Part shown: one piece after another, positions 1 through 10,682 of the stretch | How the letters are laid out: every line of letters starts with the position of its first letter | Numbering within the stretch: position 1 is the first letter of the stretch | DNA from: Actinoplanes solisilvae | Lineage (GTDB): Bacteria; Actinomycetota; Actinomycetes; Mycobacteriales; Micromonosporaceae | DNA: 64,000 bases | Assembly (NCBI RefSeq): GCF_003999975.1 | Contig: NZ_RJAC01000008.1 | Coordinates: 248,001 to 312,000, forward strand | Direction of reading: 5' to 3' | The notes under the pieces: model-generated | The model's input: the letters and a program-made list of their open reading frames with translations, nothing else | Told to the model about the DNA's origin: nothing | The model's database searches: none | Position numbers and translations under genes: made by a program

Positions 1-67
1 ATCCGTTCCGGGGCGGCTGCCCGCGTACGCCCTCCGTCGTACGCAAGGAGGCCGTGCTCGTGGCACC

Positions 68-1129
68 GTGTGGGGCATGCGCACCCGTGACCTGGTTGTT
101 CCCAGTGTGCTGGCGGCCGTCGGGCTGGCGGGGACGATCCCGGTCTTCGACCTCGCGGGACGGCCCGTCGAGGTCGCCGCGGTGGTCCTCGTGCTCGCCG
201 CTGCTTCCGTGACCGTCGCCGCCCGCCGATGGCCCGGCCCGGTCCTGCTGGCCGTCGCCGCGATCACTTCGGTCTATCTGGTCGCCGGCTACCCGTACGG
301 GCCGATCTTGCTCTCGTTCGGTGTCTCCGTCTTCACGGTGGCCCGGCGGCTGCCGATCCCGGAGGCGCTCGCCTGGTCCGTGCCCGCCCTGGTGCTGCTG
401 CTCGTGCACGTTTCGACGACCGGGGTGGAAGGGATCGTGCCCGGCCTGGCCTGGGTGGTTGTGCCGTTCACGCTGGGTGCCGCCCGCCGTTCGGTCGTCG
501 AGGCGCAGGCGAAGCAACGGGCCGAGTCTGAGCAACGGGCCGCTGACGCTGAGCGCCTGCGGGTCGCCCAGGAGGTGCACGACGTGGTCGGCCACGGGCT
601 GGCGGCGATCCAGATGCAGGCCGACATCGCGCTGCACCTGCGCGACAAACGCCCCGAGATGGCTGTCGAGGCGCTGACCGCGATCAGTGCCGCCAGCGCC
701 GAAGCCCTCGACGAGCTGCGGGCGACGTTGGCGGCGCTCACCACCCCGGCTCCTGGCCTGGCGAAAGTGGACGACCTGGTCGCCCGGGTCCGCGGCGCCG
801 GTGTGGACGTCGATCTGACCGTGGACGGCGCTCCGAGCCCGCTGCCCGCGGCTGCCGATGTCGCCGCCTATCGGGTGCTGCAGGAGGCGTTGACTAATGT
901 CGTGAGGCATTCGGCGCGTCCGCGGGCGCGGGTGACGATCAGACATCGTACGGAATGGGTTGATCTGTCGGTCTCGAACCAGGCGCTCGGTCGGGGGCAC
1001 GTCGACGGCTTCGGCATCACGGGCATGCGCCGCCGGATCGAGCAGGTCGGCGGCACGCTGACGGCCGGGCACGAGGATCCGGTGGCCTTCGCCGTGCACG
1101 CCGTGATCCCGAGGGAGCGCCGGCCGTGA
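68..1129 (+). CDS. NarL-family sensor histidine kinase
   Basis: A 353-residue membrane sensor kinase. About five hydrophobic segments fill residues 8-135 with almost no extracellular loop, so it probably senses a membrane or cell-wall cue. A coiled linker (QAKQRAESEQRAADAERLR) leads into a HisKA_3 dimerisation domain, with the phospho-acceptor His near residue 170 in EVHDVVGHGLAAI. A HATPase_c domain follows, with the N-box LQEALTNVVRHS and the G-box GFGITGMRRRIEQ. It would phosphorylate the regulator encoded immediately downstream, whose GTG start overlaps this stop by 4 nt. The start is GTG; an in-frame ATG three codons later is an alternative. An AAGGAGG lies at 45-51, rather far upstream. 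The stimulus is unknown. Confidence 0.93.
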   Translation: MWGMRTRDLVVPSVLAAVGLAGTIPVFDLAGRPVEVAAVVLVLAAASVTVAARRWPGPVLLAVAAITSVYLVAGYPYGPILLSFGVSVFTVARRLPIPEALAWSVPALVLLLVHVSTTGVEGIVPGLAWVVVPFTLGAARRSVVEAQAKQRAESEQRAADAERLRVAQEVHDVVGHGLAAIQMQADIALHLRDKRPEMAVEALTAISAASAEALDELRATLAALTTPAPGLAKVDDLVARVRGAGVDVDLTVDGAPSPLPAAADVAAYRVLQEALTNVVRHSARPRARVTIRHRTEWVDLSVSNQALGRGHVDGFGITGMRRRIEQVGGTLTAGHEDPVAFAVHAVIPRERRP

Positions 1130-1776
1130 TCACTGTGCTGCTGGCCGACGACCAAGATCTCGTACGCCTGGGTCTGCGGGCTTTGTTCGAGGCGTCCGAG
1201 GACTTCGCCGTGGCCGGTGAGGCCGCCGACGGTCTGGCCGCCGTGGCCGAGACCCGCCGCACCAGGCCCGACGTCGTGCTGATGGACATCCGCATGCCCG
1301 GCATCGACGGCCTCGAAGCCACTCGCCGCATCGTCGCCGATCCCGCTCTGACCGGCACCCGCGTCGTCGTCCTGACAACCTTCGAGCACGACGAGTACGT
1401 CTTCACGGCCTTGCGCGCCGGGGCCAGTGGCTTTCTGCTGAAGAACACGAGCCCGCCGGCGCTGCTCGACGCGGTCCGCACGGTCGCCGACGGCGGCGCC
1501 CTGCTCGCGCCGTCGGTCACCCGTACGCTGATCCGCGAGTTCACCGGCCTGGCCCCGCGCGCGGTCACCCCGCACCCGCAGCTCGACCGCCTCACCGAGC
1601 GGGAACGCGAGATCGTCACCCTGGTCGCCGCGGGCCTGAACAATCACGAGATCGCCGAACGCCTGCTGGTCAGCCCGGCGACGGCCCGCACCCACGTGAG
1701 CCGCTCGATGACCAAACTCGGCGCCCGCGACCGTGCTCAGCTGGTCGTGTTCGCCTACCAGTCAGGCCTCGCCTGA
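1126..1776 (+). CDS. NarL/LuxR-family response regulator
   Basis: A 216-residue DNA-binding regulator. The receiver domain (about 1-120) has the acidic pair DD near residues 8-9, the phospho-acceptor Asp in VVLMDIRMPG, the switch Thr in VVLTTFEHDEY and the conserved Lys in FLLKNTSP. The C-terminal LuxR helix-turn-helix (about 150-210) has LTEREREIVTLVAAGLNNHE and ATARTHVSRSM. It overlaps the kinase gene by 4 nt (GTGA), so the two are translationally coupled and form one two-component system. Target genes cannot be read from the sequence. It converges on the small gene on the other strand, with only 3 nt between the stop codons. Confidence 0.95.
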   Translation: MITVLLADDQDLVRLGLRALFEASEDFAVAGEAADGLAAVAETRRTRPDVVLMDIRMPGIDGLEATRRIVADPALTGTRVVVLTTFEHDEYVFTALRAGASGFLLKNTSPPALLDAVRTVADGGALLAPSVTRTLIREFTGLAPRAVTPHPQLDRLTEREREIVTLVAAGLNNHEIAERLLVSPATARTHVSRSMTKLGARDRAQLVVFAYQSGLA

Positions 1777-1779
1777 AGA

Positions 1780-2025
1780 TCAGGGTTTGCCCAGCTCGCG
1801 CCAGCTCTTCTCGCTCACCTCGACGCCGAACCTGTCCGCGGCCCGCTTGATCCGTTTGAAGGCCTCGTCGCGTTCCGCGTCGGTGACGTCCTTGACCTGG
1901 TCGAAGCGGGCCAGCGCGTTACGCACGTGCTTGGCGTCGCTCAACGGTTCCTTGCGTTCGCGGGGGAACGCGAAGGCGCTCTCGGGCAGCGCGTTGCGGT
2001 CCTCGGCGTCCAGTTCATCGGCCAT
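1780..2025 (-). CDS. Small conserved actinobacterial protein (DUF6582-like)
   Basis: An 81-residue, soluble, highly charged protein (MADELDAEDRNALPESAFAF at the start). I recognise the pattern of an acidic start, then FPRERKEPLSDAKHVRNA, a predicted helical middle and a final SEKSWRELGKP as a small family common in actinobacteria and often labelled DUF6582. No catalytic motif, metal ligands or membrane segment are visible. The alternation of charge suggests two or three helices. It stands alone, divergent from the monooxygenase gene at 2082 and convergent with the response regulator. Function unknown; the family assignment is from memory. Confidence 0.75.
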   Translation of the reverse strand: MADELDAEDRNALPESAFAFPRERKEPLSDAKHVRNALARFDQVKDVTDAERDEAFKRIKRAADRFGVEVSEKSWRELGKP

Positions 2026-2081
2026 GTTCCGGTCCTACCCGTCAGCCCCATGAAGTAAGCAGCCAGGGCACCATCGGAGAT

Positions 2082-3179
2082 ATGAGCAGAGTCGCCATCA
2101 TCGGGGCCGGCGTCGGCGGCCTCGCCACCGCCATCGGGCTCCAGCGCCGCGGCCACCAGGTCACCGTCTTCGAGCGCGCGCCCGCCGCCACCCAGGTCGG
2201 CGCGGGCCTGTCGCTGTTCGGCAACGCCTTCGCGGCCCTCGACCAGATCGGCGTGGGCGACGCCGTGCGCGCGGTCTCGGGCCCGCAGCACCACCTGAAG
2301 GCCGGGCAGCGCCGCCGCGACGGCCGTTGGCTGGCCACGATCCCGCCCGACGCGGTCCGCGAGCTGCGCCTGGTCCACCGGGCCGACCTGCACCGGGTGC
2401 TGCTCGACGCGCTCGACGACGGCACCGTGCTCTTCGACCGAGAGGTCGGTGAAGAGCCCGAGGGGTACGACGTCGTGGTCGCCGCCGACGGCCTGCGCTC
2501 CCGCACGCGGCGGGGGTGGCCCGGCGATCCCGGCCTGCGCTACAGCGGCTACACGAGCTGGCGCGGCGTCACCAGCGGCCCGGTCGACCTGCGCGGCGAG
2601 GCCGGCGAGAGCCTCGGGCGGGGCGAGCGGGTCGGGCTCGCGCCGCTGCCCGACGGGCGCGTCTACTGGTTCGGCGCGGTCACACTGCCGCAGGGCACGA
2701 CCTATCCCGACGAGTACGCCGAGGTCCGCCGCCGCTTCGGCGGCTGGCACGCACCGATCAGGTCCGTGCTGGAGGCGACCGATCCCGCCGCGGTCGTGCG
2801 CACCGACATCCACGATCTGGCCCGCCCGCTGCCGACCTTCCGGCGGGGCACGACGGTGCTGCTCGGCGACGCCGCCCACGCCATGACCCCCGACCTGGGC
2901 CAGGGCGCCGCGATGGCCCTGGAGGACGCGGCCACCCTCTCCCACCTGCTCACGACCCTGAGCGTCGAAGAAGCCCTCGATGTGTACGACCGGGAGCGCC
3001 GCCCGCGAACCCAGGCGATCGCCCGGCGCGCCCGGGCGCTGGGCCGTCTGCTGCAGAGCCGGAGCCCCCTGCGCGACCTGGCGCTGCGGTTCACCCCAGC
3101 GCCGGTCGCCGCACGTCAGCTGCGTGTCGTACAGCACTTCACCCTTCCGGTCACGGGGGGCGATGGTGTCCGGTCATAG
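2082..3179 (+). CDS. FAD-dependent monooxygenase
   Basis: A 365-residue class A flavoprotein monooxygenase of the salicylate/para-hydroxybenzoate hydroxylase type. Such enzymes use NAD(P)H and O2 to hydroxylate aromatic or polyketide-like substrates. The N-terminal Rossmann motif GAGVGGLATAIGLQRRG ends with the FAD-ribose acidic residue in VTVFERAP. The central DG motif is AADGLRSRTR. The C-terminal FAD-binding motif GDAAHAMTPDLGQGAAMAL lies near residue 262. No signal peptide or membrane segment. A GGAG precedes the ATG. The downstream heme peroxidase starts 32 nt after the stop on the same strand, so the two may be co-transcribed oxidative enzymes. The substrate is not predictable. Confidence 0.92.
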   Translation: MSRVAIIGAGVGGLATAIGLQRRGHQVTVFERAPAATQVGAGLSLFGNAFAALDQIGVGDAVRAVSGPQHHLKAGQRRRDGRWLATIPPDAVRELRLVHRADLHRVLLDALDDGTVLFDREVGEEPEGYDVVVAADGLRSRTRRGWPGDPGLRYSGYTSWRGVTSGPVDLRGEAGESLGRGERVGLAPLPDGRVYWFGAVTLPQGTTYPDEYAEVRRRFGGWHAPIRSVLEATDPAAVVRTDIHDLARPLPTFRRGTTVLLGDAAHAMTPDLGQGAAMALEDAATLSHLLTTLSVEEALDVYDRERRPRTQAIARRARALGRLLQSRSPLRDLALRFTPAPVAARQLRVVQHFTLPVTGGDGVRS

Positions 3180-3211
3180 ATGACAGACCTTTTCCATCCC
3201 CGGGAGTGATC

Positions 3212-4540
3212 ATGAACCACTGCCTCAGCCTGGTGCGGGCCGTCGACCGGCCCACCGGGGCGGCTCGCTACGGCCGGATGTTCCCCGGCCTCGAGCCCCT
3301 CGGCACTGATCCCCAACTGCTGATGCGCGCCGGCGACACCGGCGGGGTCTGTGACGCCGCCGCCGTCCTGGACGAGCTGACCCCCGCCGGCGACGACGCC
3401 GCGGGGGCCGCCGGATGGCCGTTCTTCGGCCAGCTGATCGCTCACGACATCACCGCCGACCGCTCCGCCCTGATGGGCGGCGTCGACACCGGGGCGCTCA
3501 AGAACGCCCGCGCCCCCATGCTCAACCTCGAGATGCTCTACTCCGACGGGCCGATCGGCTCGCCCTTCCTGTTCGACGCGAACGACCCGGCCAAGTTCCT
3601 GCTCTCCCCCGACGGCTTCGACGTGCCGCGCAACCAGCAGGGCGTGGCCCTGATCGGCGACCCGCGCAACGACTCGCACCGCTTCGCGCTGACGCTGCAC
3701 GTCGCCCTGCTCCAGGCGCACAACCGGATCGTCGACTACCTGCGGGCGTACCGGAGGGTTCCGGAGTCCCAGGTCTTCGAGTCGGCCCGGACCTCGCTGA
3801 CCTGGCACTTCCAGTGGATCATCGTGCACGATTTCCTGCCCCGCCTCGTCGGCGCCGAGCTGGCCAAGGAGGTGCTGACCGAGGGCAACCGCTGGTTCCT
3901 CCCGAAGACGCGCGACGCGTTCATCCCGCTCGAGTTCGCCGACGCGGCGTTCCGATACGGCCACGGCCAGATCCGGCACACCTACCGGCTGGTCGAGGGC
4001 GGGCCGGCGGTGCCGCTCTTCCCCGACCTGGTCGGCTTCGGCGCGCTCGAGGCCGATCAGCGCATCGACCTGGCCCAGATCTTCGACGTGCCCGGCCGTC
4101 CGGCGGCCCAGCGCGCCAAGCGCCTCGACGGCCGCCTCGCGGCCAGCCTGATCGGGCTGCCCACGGCCATCACGGGCGCGGTCGACACCGAGGCCTACCG
4201 GTCGCTGGCGGTTCGTGACCTGCTGCGCGGTGAGACGACCCAGCTCCCCAGCGGCGAGACCGTGGCCCGGCTGCTGCAGATCAAGCCACTCGACCCCGAC
4301 CAGCTCGGCGAGGACTGGGCGCACGGCACGCCGCTGTGGTTCTACATCCTCAAGGAGGCCGAGCACCTGGGCGACGGCGGCGAGCGTCTCGGCCCGGTGG
4401 GTGGACGCATCGTGGCCGAGGTGCTGCTGGGGCTGCTGCGAGCCGACCCGGCGAGCTTCCTGAGCCTCGAACCCGACTGGCTGCCGGTCATGCCGGCCCG
4501 CGGCGATTCCTTCGGCCTGGCAGACTTGCTCGTCCCCTGA
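3212..4540 (+). CDS. Animal-type heme peroxidase family protein
   Basis: 442 residues of the peroxidase-cyclooxygenase superfamily (An_peroxidase), which oxidise substrates with H2O2 through a covalently or axially bound heme. The distal-His region FFGQLIAHDITADRS (His about 78) matches the family GQxxxHD motif. The segment DPRNDSHRFALTLHVALLQA followed by HNRI is the typical surrounding helix. FRYGHGQIRHTYRL, near residue 250, is at the proximal-His position. No signal peptide is evident, so it is probably cytoplasmic. The open frame extends far upstream over the monooxygenase gene, but the ATG at 3212, 32 nt after that gene, is where family similarity begins (MNHCLSLVRAVDRPTGAARY). Bacterial members are short compared with animal ones. 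Substrate unknown. Confidence 0.88.
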   Translation: MNHCLSLVRAVDRPTGAARYGRMFPGLEPLGTDPQLLMRAGDTGGVCDAAAVLDELTPAGDDAAGAAGWPFFGQLIAHDITADRSALMGGVDTGALKNARAPMLNLEMLYSDGPIGSPFLFDANDPAKFLLSPDGFDVPRNQQGVALIGDPRNDSHRFALTLHVALLQAHNRIVDYLRAYRRVPESQVFESARTSLTWHFQWIIVHDFLPRLVGAELAKEVLTEGNRWFLPKTRDAFIPLEFADAAFRYGHGQIRHTYRLVEGGPAVPLFPDLVGFGALEADQRIDLAQIFDVPGRPAAQRAKRLDGRLAASLIGLPTAITGAVDTEAYRSLAVRDLLRGETTQLPSGETVARLLQIKPLDPDQLGEDWAHGTPLWFYILKEAEHLGDGGERLGPVGGRIVAEVLLGLLRADPASFLSLEPDWLPVMPARGDSFGLADLLVP

Positions 4541-4621
4541 CCTTCATCAGGAATCAAGAAGCAGGTCGGCTGCCGTGCCGCCTAGCATTCCCGGGGGAAG
4601 CCGACGAACGAGGGAGCCGGG

Positions 4622-6973
<2,352 letters not shown>

Positions 6974-6979
6974 TCCACC

Positions 6980-7963
6980 ATGGAGAGCATCACCAAGAAC
7001 CGGCAGCCGCCGGGCGTCCTGCGCGCCATGATCGCCGAGGCGTACGGGTCGTCGCAGGTGCCCGACGGCGAGGGCTGGGCGCATGAGCTGGGCCACGGCT
7101 GGTTCAACGTGGCCTACCGCGTACGGCTGCGCGACGGCTACCAGGCGGTCCTCAAGATCGCGCCGCCGCCGCGGGTCGAGGTGATGACGTACGAGCGCGG
7201 GGCGATGGCCACCGAACTCGCGGCCCTCGCCCTGATCCGCGAGCACACCACCGTGCCTGTGCCCGATGTGGACTTCGCTGACTCTTCTCGATCGCTGGCC
7301 GACGCCCCGTGGTTCGCCATGCCCTACATCGACGCCGACAACTTCGGCGCGATCCGGGCGACCCTGTCCCCCATCGAACAGGACAGGTTGGACGACGCCC
7401 TGGGCGCGGTGACGCGCGAGCTCAACTCGATCCGCGGCCGGGGTTTCGGCCCGCTCGCAGGACCGTTCGCGGACACCTGGCGGGCCTGTTTCCTGTCCAT
7501 GATCGAGGGAGTGCTCGGCGACGGTGAACGCCGCGAGGTCGACCTGGGCGTGCCCTACGGTTCGTTGCGCGATCTGATCGCCGCCCACGCCGGCTGCCTC
7601 GACGAGGTGACCGATCCCCGGTTCGTCGAGTGGGACCTGTGGGCGAGCAACGTCCTGGTCCGCGACGGCAAAATCGTCTGCCTCATCGACCACGAACGGG
7701 CCTTCTACGGCGACCCGCTCATCGAGGCCGGCTTCGTCGCCGCCCAGCTCAAGGCCTTCGGCTCGGCCACGGCCTTCATCCGCGGCTACGGCAAGATCGG
7801 CTTCACCGCCCCCGAACGCGACCGCCGCCGCCTCTACAACCTCTACCTGGCCCTGATCATGGTCATCGAGACCGTCTACCGAGGCCACACCGACCCATCC
7901 CAGTACGAGTGGTCGCGCGCCCGCCTCGCCGAGGCGCTCGCCCTGTTCGGACCCACCCCCTGA
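6980..7963 (+). CDS. APH-family phosphotransferase
   Basis: A 327-residue protein of the aminoglycoside/homoserine-kinase (APH) fold. The N-lobe has a degenerate nucleotide loop (GHGWFNVAYRVRL) followed by QAVLKIAP with the likely ATP-binding Lys. The C-lobe has the catalytic Brenner-like motif, here FVEWDLWASNVLVRDG (Asp in WDLWASN), and the metal-binding Asp in CLIDHERAFYGDP. Such enzymes phosphorylate aminoglycosides, macrolides, sugars or choline; the substrate cannot be decided here. It lies 6 nt after the UvrA-like gene, and the pairing with a putative drug-tolerance ABC protein makes a resistance role plausible but unproven. The stop overlaps the presumed start of the next membrane-protein gene. 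Confidence 0.87.
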   Translation: MESITKNRQPPGVLRAMIAEAYGSSQVPDGEGWAHELGHGWFNVAYRVRLRDGYQAVLKIAPPPRVEVMTYERGAMATELAALALIREHTTVPVPDVDFADSSRSLADAPWFAMPYIDADNFGAIRATLSPIEQDRLDDALGAVTRELNSIRGRGFGPLAGPFADTWRACFLSMIEGVLGDGERREVDLGVPYGSLRDLIAAHAGCLDEVTDPRFVEWDLWASNVLVRDGKIVCLIDHERAFYGDPLIEAGFVAAQLKAFGSATAFIRGYGKIGFTAPERDRRRLYNLYLALIMVIETVYRGHTDPSQYEWSRARLAEALALFGPTP

Positions 7964-8640
7964 ACCGCGCCCTGCTCGGGTTGTCGGCGGCGGCCCTGGG
8001 AGGCGCCGCCTTCCTCGCCGATTTCGTGCCCGGCACCGCGGGCCGTGTGGTTGTCACGCTCACCAGCAGCGGACTGGCGTGGGGCGTGGCCGCTCTGATC
8101 GGCGGCTTCGGCCAGCGCGACCGCAGGTCGGCCATCACCGTGGCCACATTCCTGCTGCTGTGCGCGACCACTGTCTACTACCTGCTGATCCTCACGGTCA
8201 GTCAGCGCTGGCGCGGCGGCCACATCCAGGGCGTCAGCTCCGCCGACCTGCACAGCCTGCTCTCGATGGCTCGCGCCACCGCCTTCTGGACGGTCGCGTC
8301 GCTGTGCGCCGGCCCGGTGCTCGGCATGCTCGCCTGGCGCATCCGGGTCGGCGGTCGCCGGGAGAGCGCGGTTCTCACCGGCTTGGCCTTCGGCCTGTTC
8401 TCGGCCGAGGCATGGCACGACCTGTTCTTCTACCGGCAGTGGTTGCGGCTGGACGTGTTCGGCATCGGCTGGCTCGTTTCCGGCCTGGCGATCCTGTTGG
8501 CCGCCGTGACGACGACCTACCTGGCCCGCCACCGTCCCTCCTCGACCAGGCTCGTCCTGACCTCGGCGGCCCTCAGCGCCGTCGCCGGCACAGCCCTGTG
8601 GTGGTCCCTCGAACACGCCCGGGTCCTCGTCTCGGTCTGA
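7960..8640 (+). CDS. Hypothetical multi-pass membrane protein
   Basis: About 226 residues with seven hydrophobic segments separated by short loops (for example LLGLSAAALGGAAFLADFV, GVAALIGGF, VATFLLLCATTVYYLLILTV and LVLTSAALSAVAGTALWW). I do not recognise the family. No catalytic residues are obvious; a conserved-looking AWHDLFFYRQW loop precedes the fifth or sixth helix. The start is uncertain. The frame is open upstream, but protein-like sequence begins at the CTG at 7960, which overlaps the preceding stop (CTGA). A TTG at 7981 and a GTG at 7909 are alternatives. It is probably translated by coupling from the phosphotransferase gene. Function unknown. Confidence 0.68.
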   Translation: MNRALLGLSAAALGGAAFLADFVPGTAGRVVVTLTSSGLAWGVAALIGGFGQRDRRSAITVATFLLLCATTVYYLLILTVSQRWRGGHIQGVSSADLHSLLSMARATAFWTVASLCAGPVLGMLAWRIRVGGRRESAVLTGLAFGLFSAEAWHDLFFYRQWLRLDVFGIGWLVSGLAILLAAVTTTYLARHRPSSTRLVLTSAALSAVAGTALWWSLEHARVLVSV

Positions 8641-8646
8641 CCCGGC

Positions 8647-9404
8647 TCAGTTCAGATGCGGCGACCGGACCTCGGTGCGGCCCTCGGCAATACGCAGAAG
8701 GTCCTCGAACGCGGTCGGACCGGCGTGTGAGCCGTGGGACAGGCCCAGCGCGACGGTGAAGGGCACACAGCCCCCCGTCGATGATCAGGCCGGTGAGGCT
8801 GTCGTTCTCGGCGTGGCGGCGCAGGGCCTCCTCGGCGACGTCGAGCCGCGTGCGGGTGCGGGCCAGGCGTGACGCCTGGTCGGCGCTGGTCACCGCCAGC
8901 ACGAGCAGCAGCGCCGCCGGGGCGATCGAACTCAGCAGCTCCCCGCGCAGGGCGAACCCGGCGACCAGAGCCGGCACGACGGCCACCCACGCCACCAGCG
9001 CACCCCTTCGGTGGCGACGGGTCGAGGCGTTGAGCAGCACGAAGACCGCGCCGGGCCAGACCTCGATCTGGCCGATCCGGTCGACGCAGGTAAGAACGAC
9101 ATCGGTGACGAGAAGGCCGGAAACGGTCTGCAACAGGGCGAGCGACTGCACGCGCGCCGGGTCGGTTCAGCACCGCCATCACGGTGACGAGCGCGCAGCC
9201 GAGGGCCGCCACGACCAGATAGGCCACCGCCGGGCCGACGTGCTTGTCGAACGGGGGGTTGAACACGACACCGGCCGTGGCAACCGCACCGAGCACAGCC
9301 AGCACGATCAACGGCGCGAAGCGGGACAACAGACGCACGCCCGCGACGAGACGGCGACGGTTGCGGTCGGGCTCGGGCGGCGCGACGACGGGAAACATAC
9401 CCAA
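8647..9404 (-). pseudogene. Decayed membrane diguanylate cyclase (GGDEF) gene
   Basis: Three reading frames of the minus strand must be joined. From 9404 one frame encodes an N-terminal membrane part (LSRFAPLIVLAVLGAVATA onward). Near 9160 the coding continues one frame over (LLQTVSGLLVTDVVLTCV, several more helices, then the linker TRTRLDVAEEALRRHAEN). That frame enters a GGDEF domain start, DSLTGL. The GGDEF core itself is missing: within a few codons the sequence passes, in a third frame, to PFTVALGLSHGSHAGPTAFE and then EDLLRIAEGR, the usual end of a GGDEF domain, stopping at 8647. So there is at least one frameshift near 9160 and an internal deletion near 8780 that removed roughly 90 codons including the active site. 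It cannot make c-di-GMP. Confidence 0.82.
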
Positions 9405-9898
9405 CCCATCGGCGCCCGAAAATCTGACCTTAACGGCGGCGCGGGATAGGGAAGGCCGGCATGGCGAGGTAGCTCGGGCTCACCTCTACCAACGCCTGCG
9501 AAGTTCGAAGACGAGGGACTAGCCAGGAACGCGCCTTACACATTCGTGAGCGTCACCCAAAGTAACGATCCTTTAACTGGCAGCAAATTTCGCCGCAATG
9601 GAGTTCCGCATCTGACGGCCCAACACGGGAGTCATCCCATAATCGTGTTTACAAATGGGCAACGCGGTCGGCTTGGCTCGTAAATTAGTTTAGCCGGACA
9701 ACAAATTCGTGCAGATCCTGAACGCATCTTCCGACCTGGGGTCAAGATGATCAAGTGGGCAGCTGCGTAGTGATCTACGCCGCGTTTCGTACACCTGTCT
9801 CACGTGGACGATCACTAGCCGGAGGTCTAGACTGCTTGACTGAGCCACGGCGAGGCTCGACGTTGTCGGCTTACGATTCCGAATAGAGGTCGGGTCGA
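9405..9898. other. Gene-free low-GC stretch entering an island
   Basis: About 490 nt with no convincing gene on either strand. The base composition falls sharply: I count 29 G/C in the 60 nt at 9541-9600 (48%), against roughly 70% in the flanking genes. Short open frames here (for example minus strand 9690-9968) have no protein-like features. The segment lies between the decayed GGDEF gene and the HicA-like gene and marks the left edge of the low-GC block that ends near 11824. I see no tRNA, integrase, insertion sequence or clear attachment repeat. A promoter for the gene at 9899 should lie here, but no convincing -35/-10 pair stands out. Confidence 0.6.
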
Positions 9899-10618
9899 GT
9901 GGCGCCACCGAGCGGGGACGATCTCTGGCACGGGCCCGACGACCAATGGCCAAAGCATCAGAATTCATCGATGCGAGAATCCATCGAGCACGCCCGACGA
10001 AGTGGATGGCATCTACGCCAGACAGTTGGGCACGGGTATGGCCGAATCTTCTGCCGACGCGTGGAGCGTGGCGGCGCCGTCTGCAAAGTGTCGATTTTCA
10101 CGACACCACAGAGGCCGGGTGATCGCGCTAAAGACATAGCTCGAGCGGTACGCGACTGCCCGCACCATTTTGCCGACCAAACTGCAGACCTCAAGTACGC
10201 CGATGACCTGATCGACAGCGCCGAGAGGCTACTGGACGCTGCGGAGAATTTCCTTGATGCCGAGGCTGCTTCTGTCAGCGCCGCTGAAATTTGGAGAAAG
10301 GCCGAAGATCTCATCGATCTGGCATTGATGGACACCGAAGAAGTCGAACGCATCATGGCAGTGGCTCGAGAGTTCGATCTAGAGGCCAGGAGCCTGACCC
10401 GCCAGGGCTGGAATCGCGGCACGGAGGCCGGCGTCACAGAAGGGGCCCCCAGCAGCTACGTAGCCGCTGCGGAGAAACGCACGGAAGAAGCTTCAGGCGT
10501 CGTCGCCCAGGCTCCCCATCAAGAAGATCCAAAGCTTGTCGCGCTCAAGGTGAAACTTATCGCTACGAAGGGACGCATTGCCGACGTCCGGCTGCGGTTT
10601 GGTCACGGCAGGCCGTAA
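9899..10618 (+). CDS. HicA-like N-terminal domain with helical C-terminal extension
   Basis: 239 residues. Residues about 25-90 (from MRESIEHARRSGWHLRQ) have the layout of a HicA-type mRNA-interferase/dsRBD fold: helix, strand GWHLRQ, a His-bearing turn TVGHGYGRIF, then strand CKVSIFTTPQ and a helix RAKDIARAVRD. In HicA the turn is GSH and its His is catalytic; here it is GHG. The remaining 150 residues are charged and helical, likely coiled coil (ADDLIDSAERLLDAAENFLD). HicA proteins are normally 60-80 residues, so the extension is unusual. The GTG at 9899 has a weak AGAGG upstream; an ATG at 9971 starts right at the domain. It lies 64 nt before the HTH gene and has lower GC than its surroundings. 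The family call is by eye and tentative. Confidence 0.6.
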   Translation: MAPPSGDDLWHGPDDQWPKHQNSSMRESIEHARRSGWHLRQTVGHGYGRIFCRRVERGGAVCKVSIFTTPQRPGDRAKDIARAVRDCPHHFADQTADLKYADDLIDSAERLLDAAENFLDAEAASVSAAEIWRKAEDLIDLALMDTEEVERIMAVAREFDLEARSLTRQGWNRGTEAGVTEGAPSSYVAAAEKRTEEASGVVAQAPHQEDPKLVALKVKLIATKGRIADVRLRFGHGRP

Positions 10619-10621
10619 CGT

Positions 10622-10643
10622 GTTGGCATATGCCAACGTTGGC
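10622..10643. promoter_or_regulatory. Tandem palindrome, candidate operator of the HTH gene
   Basis: GTTGGCATATGCCAAC (10622-10637) is a perfect 16-bp palindrome. It runs directly into a second perfect palindrome, GCCAACGTTGGC (10632-10643), giving three alternating GTTGGC/GCCAAC half-sites. It fills part of the 64-nt gap between the HicA-like gene and the TTG start of the HTH gene at 10683. This is the classic position and symmetry of an autoregulatory operator in toxin-antitoxin loci. Binding by the downstream HTH protein is inferred. Confidence 0.6.
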
Positions 10644-10682
10644 CTTAGCATTACGGGACGAGCTGCGCACCGGGAGGCCCCT

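Noticed and set aside
9690..9968. Minus-strand open frame of 92 codons
   Set aside because: Composition is not protein-like, there is no ribosome-binding site, and it overlaps the likely start region of the HicA-like gene.
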